Shown here piece after piece: positions 33,960 to 44,886 of a DNA stretch of 64,000 nucleotides. Both the position numbers and the translations under genes were made by a program. The DNA is from Theobroma cacao. Taxonomy: Eukaryota; Streptophyta; Magnoliopsida; Malvales; Malvaceae. The stretch covers positions 1,822,666-1,886,665 of the forward strand of contig NC_030851.1 in assembly GCF_000208745.1 (NCBI RefSeq). The letters run 5' to 3'. The notes under the pieces were generated by a model that saw nothing but the letters and a program-made list of their open reading frames with translations, was not told where the DNA came from and did no database searches. Within the stretch, counting starts at the first letter, position 1; each line of letters starts with the position of its first letter.

Positions 33960-36240
33960 TAAAGCCGTAGACTACTTTGTTGGGCCCAAATGAGATCCCA
34001 ATCCTTAATGGGCCATGTTGTGTTCACTACTAGGGATTAAGCTATTTAATTATATATAATATAAAAATAAATAATTTTAACATACATATGTAATTCAATT
34101 AAACCTTAAATCACGTAAAATCAATAAAATATTTAATACTAATTAAATCATTTTTAAACTCAGAATACACGATTTTCTACCACTCAAAGACATTTGAAAT
34201 ATTTACTGAATTAGTAAAAAAAAAAAACACATTTTCAATATTAAAAATTTACACTTTCGATACAGGGTGAATTGATTTTTAATATATTAAGCAAATGGAG
34301 ACACAAGTAGCAACTAAAAGAAAAATAGATCAAGTGAATCATAATCATTTGAGAACTCCGAAAATCAATAGTTATTATAATTATGAAGCTTCAAACTTCA
34401 AATTAGAATCTCAAGTTAATAGAATGAACCAACTTATTATTATAAGATTTGGAGTCTTCATCATGACTGATAAATTATTCAGAGTTGTTTTCAAGTTCAT
34501 TAGGTAATTAATTCATTGCACAAGTCAACTTGGTTGACTTTTTTTTCTCTTTTATAATAGAAAATTCTAATTACTAGAACAGATAAGTAATAATCAACTT
34601 AATTTGACAGAAAATAGATAATTCAAATTTTCAGGACCAATCAATCAAATGCGTATCTTTAATTTCTTTCAACCATGAGCCTAGTAAACAGTTTCTATTT
34701 CAAACATAAATTGACTACAAAAAGTCGCAGACCTATCATTGGTAATTGTTTATAATAACCCAGTGAAAATATTACATGATCTGTCTTAAACTTTAACTTC
34801 TCCAATATATTTGATTACAAGCAAACACTTTTCTATATAACGCCTCGCAAATATTTATTATTTTCATTTCTCTACCCAAGAGATCTCTGTAAACATCATC
34901 AGTCGCTGCCTGACTTATGGAGCTGCGATATGCTCCATCTGCATTTAAAGCATTAAATTTTTTCGAAATTTGATCCAAAACAAGGGGAAATGAATGAAAT
35001 AATTATTTCAAATTAACTGTATTTGAATATTTCACTTAATGGTAAATTTTTGCATAAAGAATATTAAATTATAAAATTAAGAAGAGAAAATAAGAATAGA
35101 AAATAGTTCAATATTTCCTGAAATAGCTTTTATGTGTATCGTATTTCAATTAAATCAATAAATAAATGAAAAAGGCCTGATCTATATATCTTCCATTCTT
35201 TCTAAAAGAAGATTAATATTAATTTATCCAAATAAAAAAAATTTAAAGCACAAAGCAAATATTGGGCCGGGTATTCATGGGTCCGGCCTAATGGGTTTGT
35301 GAAAGGTCTTGGCTATGAAAGCATAATGGCTTTGACTACTTTCTTGGGCTCAAATGAGATCCCAATCGTTAACGGGCCAACTTGTATTCACTAGTGGGAA
35401 TTAAGCTATTTATAAATAACTATATAATAATAATAATAATTTTAACATACATGTGTAATTCTATTAAACCTTAAATCACATAAAATCAATTAATTTTTGC
35501 AATACTGTTCATTTTAAACTCAGAATATGTTATTTTCTACCACTCCAAGACATATGATAAATGTATTGAATTAGTCAAAGAAAACATTATTGACATTAAA
35601 AATTAAACTTTCGGTATACACGTTGATCGATTCTTAATATATTAAACAAATAAAAATACAAGTAACAACTAAAAAAATAGATTAAAAAAATTATAATTAA
35701 TCATTTTAGAACTCTTAAAACTAATATTTATTATAATGATGAAAATTGTTAATTCGAAGCTTCAAACTTCAAATTACAATTTCAAATTAACAGAATGAAC
35801 CGCCTCATTATTATAAGGTTCCAAGTCTTTATCATGATTGATAAATTATTCCAAGTTCTTTTCAAGTTCATTAGATAATTAATTCATTGCAAGTCAACTT
35901 TCTTGACTTTTTTTTTTCTCTTTTTTATAATAGAAAATTGTAATTACTAGTAATGATAAGTAATAGTAAACCTTAACCGAAATAGTTAATTAAAATTTCA
36001 AGGCCAATCAATCAAATGCTTTACCTTTAATTACTAAGAAAAGAATTCTAATTCACCTGAGGATAATCGGTTGCTACCATGAACCAAGTCAAAATTTTTA
36101 TTTTCAAATACAAAATGAGCGTTACGATAGAAAAAAAAAAAAAAGTCGCACATCTCTTATTGGTAGCCATTTATAATAACCTAGTAAAAATATTATATGA
36201 ACAGTCTTAAACTTAACTTCTTAAACACGTTCAATTACAA
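33960..36240. repeat. Two-copy direct duplication, offset about 1.35 kb
   Basis: Unit one (about 33960-34790) and unit two (about 35270-36235) share AAATGAGATCCCAATC, GAAGCTTCAAACTTCAAATT, TTTTCAAGTTCATTAG and AAGTCAACTTxxTTGACTTTTTTT phrases. The spacer has a 61-residue minus frame at 34793-34978 (SSISQAATDDVYRDLLGREM) that is not repeated in unit two and that I do not recognise. Part of this repeat also lies at 12395-12830. Confidence 0.75.
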
Positions 36241-36763
36241 GTATACACTATTTTATTTTTTTTATATGATTTTCTTGGCCTATATCCCCCTATCATATTT
36301 CAAACATTATTAATTATATTCGTACATAAAACCTCTTCAATGTTATTTAATTAAGAAGATAATGTAACGTATTAATAAAAATAACATATCTTAAAATAAA
36401 TATTATTTTTATTCTTTCAATAGATACTATCTTAATAAATAAATACATTGACATTATATTAAGCATACAGTACACCACATGAATGGGACTTGATTTTCTT
36501 TGTTGAATATTTCTTAAGAGGGTACCTACATAGGAAATCTTACACTGAAATCTTTCAAGATTGCATTTTGGTGACATCTCATATATATATATTGTGTCCT
36601 ATGCAGCCGTTAACAGCTCGAGCAATGTGAGAATGTGATATAATTCCGTTGTTTGACTAACCAAATTAATCATAAACAAGGAAAAAAGGAAGGGCATTGC
36701 ATGAAACCATTATAAATACAGACATCCAATAATGTTAAGTGCACAAGCTCAGAGCTCTTACTC

Positions 36764-36771
36764 TATATATA
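36764..36771 (+). promoter_or_regulatory. TATA-like box before decayed B3-like copy
   Basis: CTCTATATATACA sits about 40 bases before the former start codon position, resembling the TATA of the 14297 gene. Confidence 0.4.
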
Positions 36772-36808
36772 CATAAACTCGGAGCTTCCTATTTTTAGCT
36801 TTGCATCC

Positions 36809-37093
36809 ACGGCGAAAATCTTTGAAAAGTGCCTTCCCAGACAAGATAAGGAGGAGGGCTTGAAGATTACCAGTGGCGCAGAACTCCTTCCCGGAGGGGA
36901 CACAAATTTGCACGTTATGCATGGAAACACAAAGCTGGTCTTCGAGTACCAGGTTTCTGGTCGAGAAAAACCTGTTATTCGTTGAGTAGTATGGAGGAAC
37001 TTTATTGGCGCCTACAGCGGTCCTGTTACCGTAACCGTTTTCAAATATGAAGGGCCTCGTCTGGATATCCACTGCGAAATTAAGGTGAGATAG
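36809..37093 (+). pseudogene. Decayed B3-like family member
   Basis: In one plus frame the text reads AKIFEKCLPRQ, GAELLPGG, KLVFEYQVSG, then TGA at 36983-36985, then VVWRNFIGAYSG, VTVTVFKYEGPRLDIHCEIK and a stop at 37091-37093. It aligns in order with the 14297 protein (AKIFETNL, NALPG, WWFQCEG, QWRNFAAP, AAITLYREDG, FSIIVRP). The start ATG has become ACG (36809-36811), and the GRxW motif is lost. A 104-residue frame on the opposite strand (36758-37072) is its shadow. Identity is weaker than between the other members, but the order and spacing of motifs support it. Confidence 0.6.
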
Positions 37094-37559
37094 AGATTAG
37101 TGCTGGTAGTCCTCTGGACATGGAAGTTTGCTCGTCAGATTTCTAAGTAAGTTATAAGAATAATTGTGCTGGATTAGCATATTAATTCAGTCTATATATA
37201 AAAATTATGCTCACTGTCATTGTCCACACTAACTTTGTGAGGTATTATTGTTCATTTTGATATGTAGGTTTCACGATTTTACCTCACCTTTCAAGTTTAA
37301 ATGCTGTAATCGGATAACAATGTATTGTCTTTACATTTTTTGTATTTCCTTCGTAATATAATTTCAGTAAATGTTAGTTATTAGTTTTATTCTATTTTAC
37401 GCATATCTTCTATAAATGTTATATAGTGTTTCACGTGAATTAAGTTAAATTTTATGCATAAACTCGAAATAAAGCTTAATTATCACTTTCGGTGTGAGTA
37501 GATGTATAATTTTTTATGCGTATATGATGAGACTTTATTTTGTACGCAAATTAATTAGG

Positions 37560-37830
37560 TGTATTGTTGTCATCCAGAATAGTAATTTTACGGAGATGTG
37601 ACTCATGCCGATCGAGTAGCCGCCGCTCGCCTATCAACCAACAAAAATATCCACATAAAACAAATTTTTTTAAAAAAATGATACGAGACAACAACCACCG
37701 TGGCGAAACTAGCGCCACCGGCAACTGTGAGAGAGAAACGGAAGAAAAAAGGATTACAGGGAGGAAGCAAGAAAAGAGACATCGGCGGTGAAGAGAGAGA
37801 AAGGGAAGGAAAGAAAATTGAAAATGGTGG
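37560..37830. repeat. GGC module fragment
   Basis: CCGTGGCGAAACTAGCGCCA and the following purine-rich stretch resemble the start of the GGC module. The preceding 37100-37560 is AT-rich without recognised content. Confidence 0.4.
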
Positions 37831-38189
37831 TTTGCTTTCTGTTTAGTCTCTTCTCAAAGGAAAAAAAACCATTGAAAAGGCCCCTTGCTTATCAGTTTAC
37901 TTATCAAACAACACTAAATACGATGAAAAGAGTGACAAATGAGAACAGAGAAAGCTTTCCGTTTTTTAAATAAAAAATATGCAGGAATCTTCAGGAATTG
38001 TCTCCTAAGTGGTGGCTTAGTCAACAGCAGGAGATGACAAAATAATAATTATAAAAATAAAATAGATATTTTCACATCATCCACAAGCACAAGGAACAAA
38101 ATGATTCAAAAAGGGACAGCAAATCTGAGGTGACGTTTGGTGCTTTCATTATCGTACGGTTGCAACGCTAGAAAAGGGACAAACAAAAA

Positions 38190-38850
38190 GAGACGAAAAA
38201 CAAAAGGTTGTCGCCGGCGGCGAATCGACCGACGCCGGAGGAAAAACACTGACGTTAAAAAAACTTTAAAGTATGATTCATACTTTTCAAAAAAACACAA
38301 ATCTTTATAAAGAAAAGAAAAGAAAAAGAAAAACGCAAAGCAACAGGTGATCTGAACTTTTTCATAAAATTTCCAGAAATTTCTTTAAAAAAAAAAATCA
38401 CAGCCAACAGATCAGATATGAAACTTTTTGTCGTAACAACGGTAGATCTGAGATTTAGGGGGAAGTAATCGGTGGAAGCTTTTAAAGCGGAAAGACGAAG
38501 AAGATGATGGGTTGACCGGCGGGTTTAGACAGAGAGGAAACTGGCGGCAGAAGGAAGAGGGAAGATAAGAAAAGGGAATGAAAAGGAAATAGTGAGCGGC
38601 CACCTTCAAAGCCAAGGCCGACGACAGCGCCGGCGACCGTGGAAGGAGTAGATGGTTGAGAGAAAGGGATTACGGTGTGAGAAGATGAGAAGTGAAACAT
38701 GAAAGAGAAAAAAAGGAAGGAAGGTTTTTTAAAAACTGCGTCGTTGGGTATATAGAAAGAGACAAAAAAAAAAAAAAACAAAAAGACAAAAGAGCAGGAA
38801 AAGAAGAGGGCTGCATCCACACAAGCCCAACCCGCATCAGACTTTGGCCT
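38190..38850. repeat. GGC module, complete short copy
   Basis: It contains GCCGGCGGCGAATCGACCGA near 38212, AGATCAGATATGAAACTTTT, GATTTAGGGGGAAGTAATCG and ACGAAGAAGATGATGGGTTG, in the same order as 28250-28640. Confidence 0.6.
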
Positions 38851-39365
38851 ATTTAGACGAAATTATTCATAAAAATTAAATTATATCAAATAACAAAGCA
38901 TAATAACTAAATTAAATAAATTTTTTTAGAGAGATTAAATTGAATAAAATACTTATAATACAAAGATTTTCGAGATAATTTACCAATGCGGGATATGTCG
39001 TGAGGGTTTTGATTTCCAGCGCTGAGAGAGTAACTATAAAAGCATTGATCATCCTGTCTTCGGTATTCCACAATGCTATGATATCCAACTCCAGCTCTTT
39101 AGAAACTAAAAAGGGGTAGGGAAGGAATGACCAACATAGAGTACCTGATATTTTTAACATATATGTACCTGTACCTGAATACTGACACCTAAACTCTATA
39201 AATGTTCAATTAATATTTAAAAATTGTTACTTGAACTCTACTTGAATCAGATAAACACTAACTGTTTAAAATATTCGGATAGTATCCCTATACTTGATAA
39301 GGTTCCACAGGCATGGTTGATGTGATTTTGTCATTCTGCCGTTATAGTACTAATAATTCAAAGTT

Positions 39366-39639
39366 TTGGGGGATTTATTGCCTTACTTGAAGAACAAAGG
39401 TGTTGGGGGAGATCAAGAAAATCTATCTGAGGTTGAAGAAATGCTGAAACCCTTGAAGAATCTGACATGGCCAAGTGGGATTCAACCTAACCATTTTGTA
39501 CACATGGAACTGTATATATGGAAAAACTGTCATGAGGTGCAAAGGGTTTGTAATATTAACATGAGTGAGACTGTGAATAATGGAATATGGTGTATGCATC
39601 TACAACAAGCAATATGCCAGAAGCTCACAGACCATATTT
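39366..39639 (+). other. Coding-like segment before TIP1 copy 2, unidentified
   Basis: The plus frame reads LLPYLKNKGVGGDQENLSEV, EEMLKPLKNLTWPSG, IQPNHFVHMELY. The part from TGACATGGCC onward is shared with 51495-51660, so it belongs to the 3' flank of the TIP1 duplicate. The 5' part is unique here. I do not recognise it. The frame runs on through antisense of TIP1 exon K, which is coincidence. Confidence 0.25.
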
Positions 39640-42600
39640 CTAACTGGCAACTCTCTGTAACGGAGGCCGAGCAACCTCATCATCTCGGTAGCCACGAATG
39701 AGGAAATCAGTACAGTTCTTTTGGCATCCATGATTATATGGGTTCATGAACTGTCCATCAGGGCCATGAAGATACCCATAGCAAATGGCATTTGATAATT
39801 CATTCGTGGTGATGTTCCGAGCTATCTGCATTAGAAAATAAAGATACCCAAAACTCTAATTCGCCATCCTTTAACCGGACTAAAAAATCTTCACATAGTT
39901 GGTGGGCAACACAGTTAAAAAGTAGGTAAATGAACTCTTGATTTACCTGGGCTGCCTGTACCGTGGTCAAAGTTGTAGCAGCAATCAAAACAACAGCATC
40001 CAAAATGAGAAATGTGCCTTAAAGAAGTCGGTCATAATTAATGACAAAAACAAACATGTTCATGACTGAAATTTTAATATCATAGGCTACTCACCAAAAA
40101 GGACTGAGTTGGTGAAAAGGATGATTAGAACAATTATAACAAAAAACAAGATAGGAGCATAACCAACATCCCCCATCTACCCACTGCAAAACTTGTCCAC
40201 CAAACTATTGCTATTGGCCCTAGCTGCATTAGACTGAACAAAATCAAAAGAAAACAATAAAATTAAATGGCTGCAAAATCTCCAAGATATAGCAAAAGAT
40301 TAAGAGAATGTAACAATAGGGGATATCCAACTGGGAATGGTCTGAGAATTTGATAGAGATACCAACTGTATAAACCATCTCTGAGAACACATTTCTAACT
40401 GGACATCAAACTAAACCAATAATGCAACTCAAAGCATGATGAAAAATAAATTGCAAAACTAATAATACCATTACTCTATTAAAATATTCACACCTTCTAG
40501 GGCGTCATGGTGTTTTACATGGCAACAATTAGCTATTGTAGAGGTGCTATTCTCCCATTCATCAAATATGCAGCCAAAGAATCAAGCCCCATTGTTCTGA
40601 CACAAATGCGACCCAGAAAGGCAACACCATATATAATTGTTTAATCGGGTCACAAACATCATAAACTAATGGGTTGTGGCATTGTGCAAAGCAACCGAAT
40701 AATTTTGAAACTATATATCATCTATGCAAAGCCTAGCCCATCGCATTCAATTTAGGCTTATCATCCCTTCCAAACAGAGAGAGGGAATACACTACATAAT
40801 CTAAACTTTTCGGTTTTGGTGTTTCAAAAGAGTAAGGAAGTAATTTGGTAACGGACACTCCCAAATTCCACACAGTTGGTCACAATAGTTTCCGCCTGCT
40901 TACTTTTTGAGAAACATACACAGATGAGAAATGCAAGATGATCCTTTTTTGGAAAAAGGGGATATGAAGAAAGAATAAAAATGAAGTTCTGTAAAGTTTA
41001 AAAAAGATGTATGAAGAACTCCAGCAGCCAGCATACTTAAAAGTAAGGTGACTGACCACATAGAGTCAGAAACACCCAGCATTACCCTCACTACAGATAA
41101 GGCCCACTATCAGAACATCTTCCAGACACATACTAGGAGAATCTCAAAAGTTGTTTCCTCATAGACACCATATTCAAATTTCCTGGCTTAAAAGTTTATT
41201 TGAATTAAAGTATGCAAACAAGGCAACAGCTACACAATGTCACGTACAAGGAAAATGGTGATTTGCTGATGACCTTTAACATATGCAAGCTGAACAGGGG
41301 TAATCACAAATGCTTTCCCGAACACAGGAGTATAAAGTGCATATAGCTCTGAAGGTCGTGAGCACATAGACCAGTACCTTTTACAAGGTTAAAAGCTTGC
41401 ATATTAGACAGTGCATATTGATTGTGGGATTGTATCTTCTTTGTCTTGTCTTCCTTGAGATGCATCTTTAAATAGCAGCAATATAATTGTATCTGCAACT
41501 CCCTTACATGCGGCCCTGTTTAACACATCACAAGAATACAATTTTCATTAACAAGCATTTATTACTTTTCACAGAAAAATGCTACTGCACAAGAAACTCA
41601 ATTAAACTACTAAACATCAAAAGCCAGTGACGTTCAAACCAAATAGTATCTCTTCTCCCCCCGGTTAAAAAGGGTTAAGAATGAGATTGCAGGCTGGATC
41701 CTGCTTGGGTATGTGAGTAAGATCAACAACTGCAATCTTGTACCAAAAATCACATTTAAAAGGTTTTATACTCCCCGATATGCTACAACAACCAAAGTCA
41801 GACCCCTTCTGAAACTGCACCAAATTGCTGTCCCCTCTTAGTACTAGCCTGTAGACTAGGGGAAAAACTTCTTTCAAACACATAATTTGAGCTCATAAAC
41901 AACTAACTAGCATAATTTTCCATTCATACAGAACAAACTAGAGCAAAAAAGAAAAACATACTATTTTGGGCCCTCCAAAATTTAATTGATTGCTTATATT
42001 AGATTTACATGAAATCAAGCACTAAGCCTATTTCATGATGCTTGCATTTAAGCTTTTTCATAAAAACAAACCAATGAAGCGGGCACCTTCCATCCTTATC
42101 AGGTGCATCATAATCAGCATGATATTTGGCAACAATGTGATTTAAGAAAGCCGTTTGCCCATACCGAGCGGCGACATGAACTGCCTGCAGAAGACAAAAT
42201 AGATTGATAACTGCATCAAGCCCCTAACTTGCATTACATAAGTCAGACAAAAAAAAAAAAAAGAAGACAAGAAATTGAAGCTTTTAGTGGCCCGTAAAGA
42301 GTTAGATTGGACAAATAACTCAAGAGCAAATTCGAGCTTCATTCTGTCAGTGGTTTGCAATACCCAATAACCATGGATGTCAGTGGCTTCAACTCGAGCT
42401 CCATTCAGCAAAAGCACATCTGCCACTGCAATCGAACCCCTAACTGCAGCCCATTGCAAAGCAGTCTGCTTGTTGTTGTCAATTGCATTCACATTTCCAC
42501 CATGCTTCAATCATATTAAACAAAAGAAACAAAAAGGCCCAAATTTATTTAAATCTCAACAAAAACTCACCACAAAGTTATAAATATATAAAATTGTTTT

Positions 42601-42705
42601 CGAATTTACCTCTATAATGTACTGAGCAATATCTGGGAAGTTGTTGAGAGCAGCCCATTGAAGGGCTTAGTAGCCATTACCATCAGGTGTCGTTAGGGAG
42701 GCACA
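39640..42705 (-). pseudogene. TIP1-like fragment copy 2, DHHC exons deleted
   Basis: Minus-strand exons: A 42610-42705 (TAA at 42667-42669 replaces a Tyr codon in GYYALQW), B 42364-42504, C 42072-42184, D 41436-41515 (donor GT changed to AT), E only 41248 to about 41302, F 40095-40233 (first membrane segment), then directly the end of J (39947 to about 40014, LIAATTLTTVQAAQ) and K 39640-39825 ([31 protein letters not shown]). Compared with copy 3, about 2.36 kb holding exons F2, F3, G, H, I and part of J is gone, with the junction near 40014. Exon E lost about 330 bases. The palmitoyl-transferase core is therefore absent, and the product cannot be an enzyme. Confidence 0.85.
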
Positions 42706-43580
42706 TCTTGTTTCTTTTTCTGAGAAAATGCTTTTGTTTTTCTAAGTACTAGTTCTGTTCTAGTACTATCTACTTTGTTTCATCATTGATTATGTTTCTG
42801 TAGAATTTATTCAGGGTTTTTACAAGTTCATAGCATTCTTTCTTTTGTTGAACCTTTAGTTAATCTCAACGCATGTTTCTCTATCCAACAAGATCCATCA
42901 AAGAGGAAAAAGTTTACCAGATTATAAACAAGCACATCTCACGAACAGGATTAAAATCATAACTGCAGGTTCTACTGTGCCCCTCATCAAAACAGAACAC
43001 AGAGCCACCTCGACCTTGAACAGTCCACAATCTTTCCGACGTCGTTTCTAGGCTTGCCAAACCCAACATGGTTTTCGGGGCTCAGTTTGCTGAAGGAGAA
43101 GCCCATGTGATGGTGGTTATCAATTGGACGAGTTGGATTGGGTTGCCATAACAACGAAAGATGGTTAGGTTAAACCAATCCAAATCAAGAATTATGGATA
43201 TGTAACTGGACCCCAGCCCGAATCCAAGAATTAAGTAAGCAAAATAGCATGAAAATTAAGAAAACAACTATTTGTAGTCTTCTTCTACTTCCTGATATCT
43301 TAGCTTCTTTTTTCCTATGAAAATGATATCTCTTCACTCATAATTTTAACACAAGATATCCTCATTTGTTATCCATGATAATACTCATCATAAAACTAAT
43401 TTTCAAACAGATTATATGGTTTTTTACTTCGAACATCTTTAATTAAGATTGTATAAATTTTCAAATTCATACAATAACATTTGAAATAATCTCGATATTA
43501 ATACGTCCAAATTCGTAGATTTTTTTTTACTCTATTTTACCAAAAAGAAATAACCTCATCTCTATATACAACCTCTATCT
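42706..43580. repeat. R3 module, copy 4 (shortened)
   Basis: It is fused to exon A at the same point as copies 1 and 5. It lacks the right third (the ATCTGTCTCATGAGCATGG part) and parts of the DREQV-coding stretch. Confidence 0.65.
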
Positions 43581-43644
43581 CAAAAATATTAATATGTTCT
43601 CCTCTAAATATTCATTTTCTAATTAACAAGTATACAAGTGTTAA

Positions 43645-44100
43645 ATGTTGGCCTGTTTGATCCACGACGGTGAGAATTAAATAGCTAAAACTAAAGGCGC
43701 CTTGGGCTTTGCTTGCTATAATTAAGCATGAAACCTTTACAAGAACGTAAATCAGGGTTGCAATCAGGGACATTAAATCCTAGTTTGAAGTCAAGAAACT
43801 AAGTGCGAACCACTGGACGGACCTGGCCATGTTTTTGAAGTGAAGAACAACGTTGGCAATTCGAACCAATTAAAATAATTCTCCTTATCCATAAATAAGT
43901 TCGTGACAGAAAATAATTTGATCTTTAAACCCCCAAATCCATTAGTTGAAGTCATGAGAATAGTAGGACTTGTACAATTGTCATTGCTTAGATAAATTAG
44001 GAGATTGATCCGTCCATTATTACTTTGATAAAAGACTATTACAAATGAATAAAAAGCAATTAGTAGTAACACCATCACTTAATTAATGGACTACTATAAA
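43645..44100. repeat. W module copy 8 and flank; entry to unit 3
   Basis: It contains TTGGCCTGTTTGATCCACGA, AAACCTTTACAAGAACGTAA and CTTTGATAAAAGACTATTAC with an inner stretch also present at 12060-12310. The next part, 44400-44880, is a diverged copy of 1490-1740. No gene. Confidence 0.55.
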
Positions 44101-44886
44101 TAAGTAAGAGATGGGTGGATCTTGGATATAGAAATATGAGCATTCCATCACTTATCAAATATGTCTTTTGGTTTGAGAACATGAATTCGTGGTTTATTAG
44201 AGTGGACTCAGATTATCATTGATATTAGATTATATGAGAGATACAAGGGTCGAGTTAGACCTAAATTAATGTAAAAGTTTATTTTTTTTATAGATAAAGA
44301 GTCAATACAACAAAAATATTGCACATTGAAAAATTTTTAATTAACGTTGAAGAACTGTGTTGACTCGTTGTTAACTCAAATTGTTGATTGGGGTTTTTTT
44401 TTTAAAAAGGAAAATTATATTTTGGGGATAAGATTGACTGAATTTTGGTCAACCTGACTTTAAGGGAAAAAATTATATTTGAAGTTGAGGGTGTTTGGTG
44501 TCAAGCATTTAACTGGTGAAGTTTGGCGGTTCACTTCCAACATGTTCACATCAAGCTGTCAATGAGTTTGCACTTGATTGATATTTTTTTTTTATTTTTT
44601 GTAAAATATAAATAGAGAAAATAGATTAAAAACTAAAAAAAATTATCATGACTATCATCAGCATACATAGTAGCCAAAGCAATGAAATCAGTCCATTATC
44701 ATTTTCAAAAAGAATCTTCCCAAGTATTATAAAGGAAAGTTAACTTTTATGATGGGGTGATTACGTATTCAAACCCTACGAATCCTTTTGGTAGTTGTTC
44801 TTGAATTATATTTCCTAGGTAAATGCCAATTCTAGCTATAAAACATCAATTCAAACTTGGCAATGTTTAATATTAAATTAGCAGTT

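Noticed and set aside
36758..37072. 104-residue minus-strand frame
   Set aside because: The plus strand carries the decayed B3-like reading with motif order intact; the minus frame has no recognised content.
39366..39701. 111-residue plus frame as a gene
   Set aside because: The last third is antisense to TIP1 exon K, the 5' part is absent from the equivalent place in unit 3, and no family is recognised; only the 5' part is kept as a low-confidence segment.
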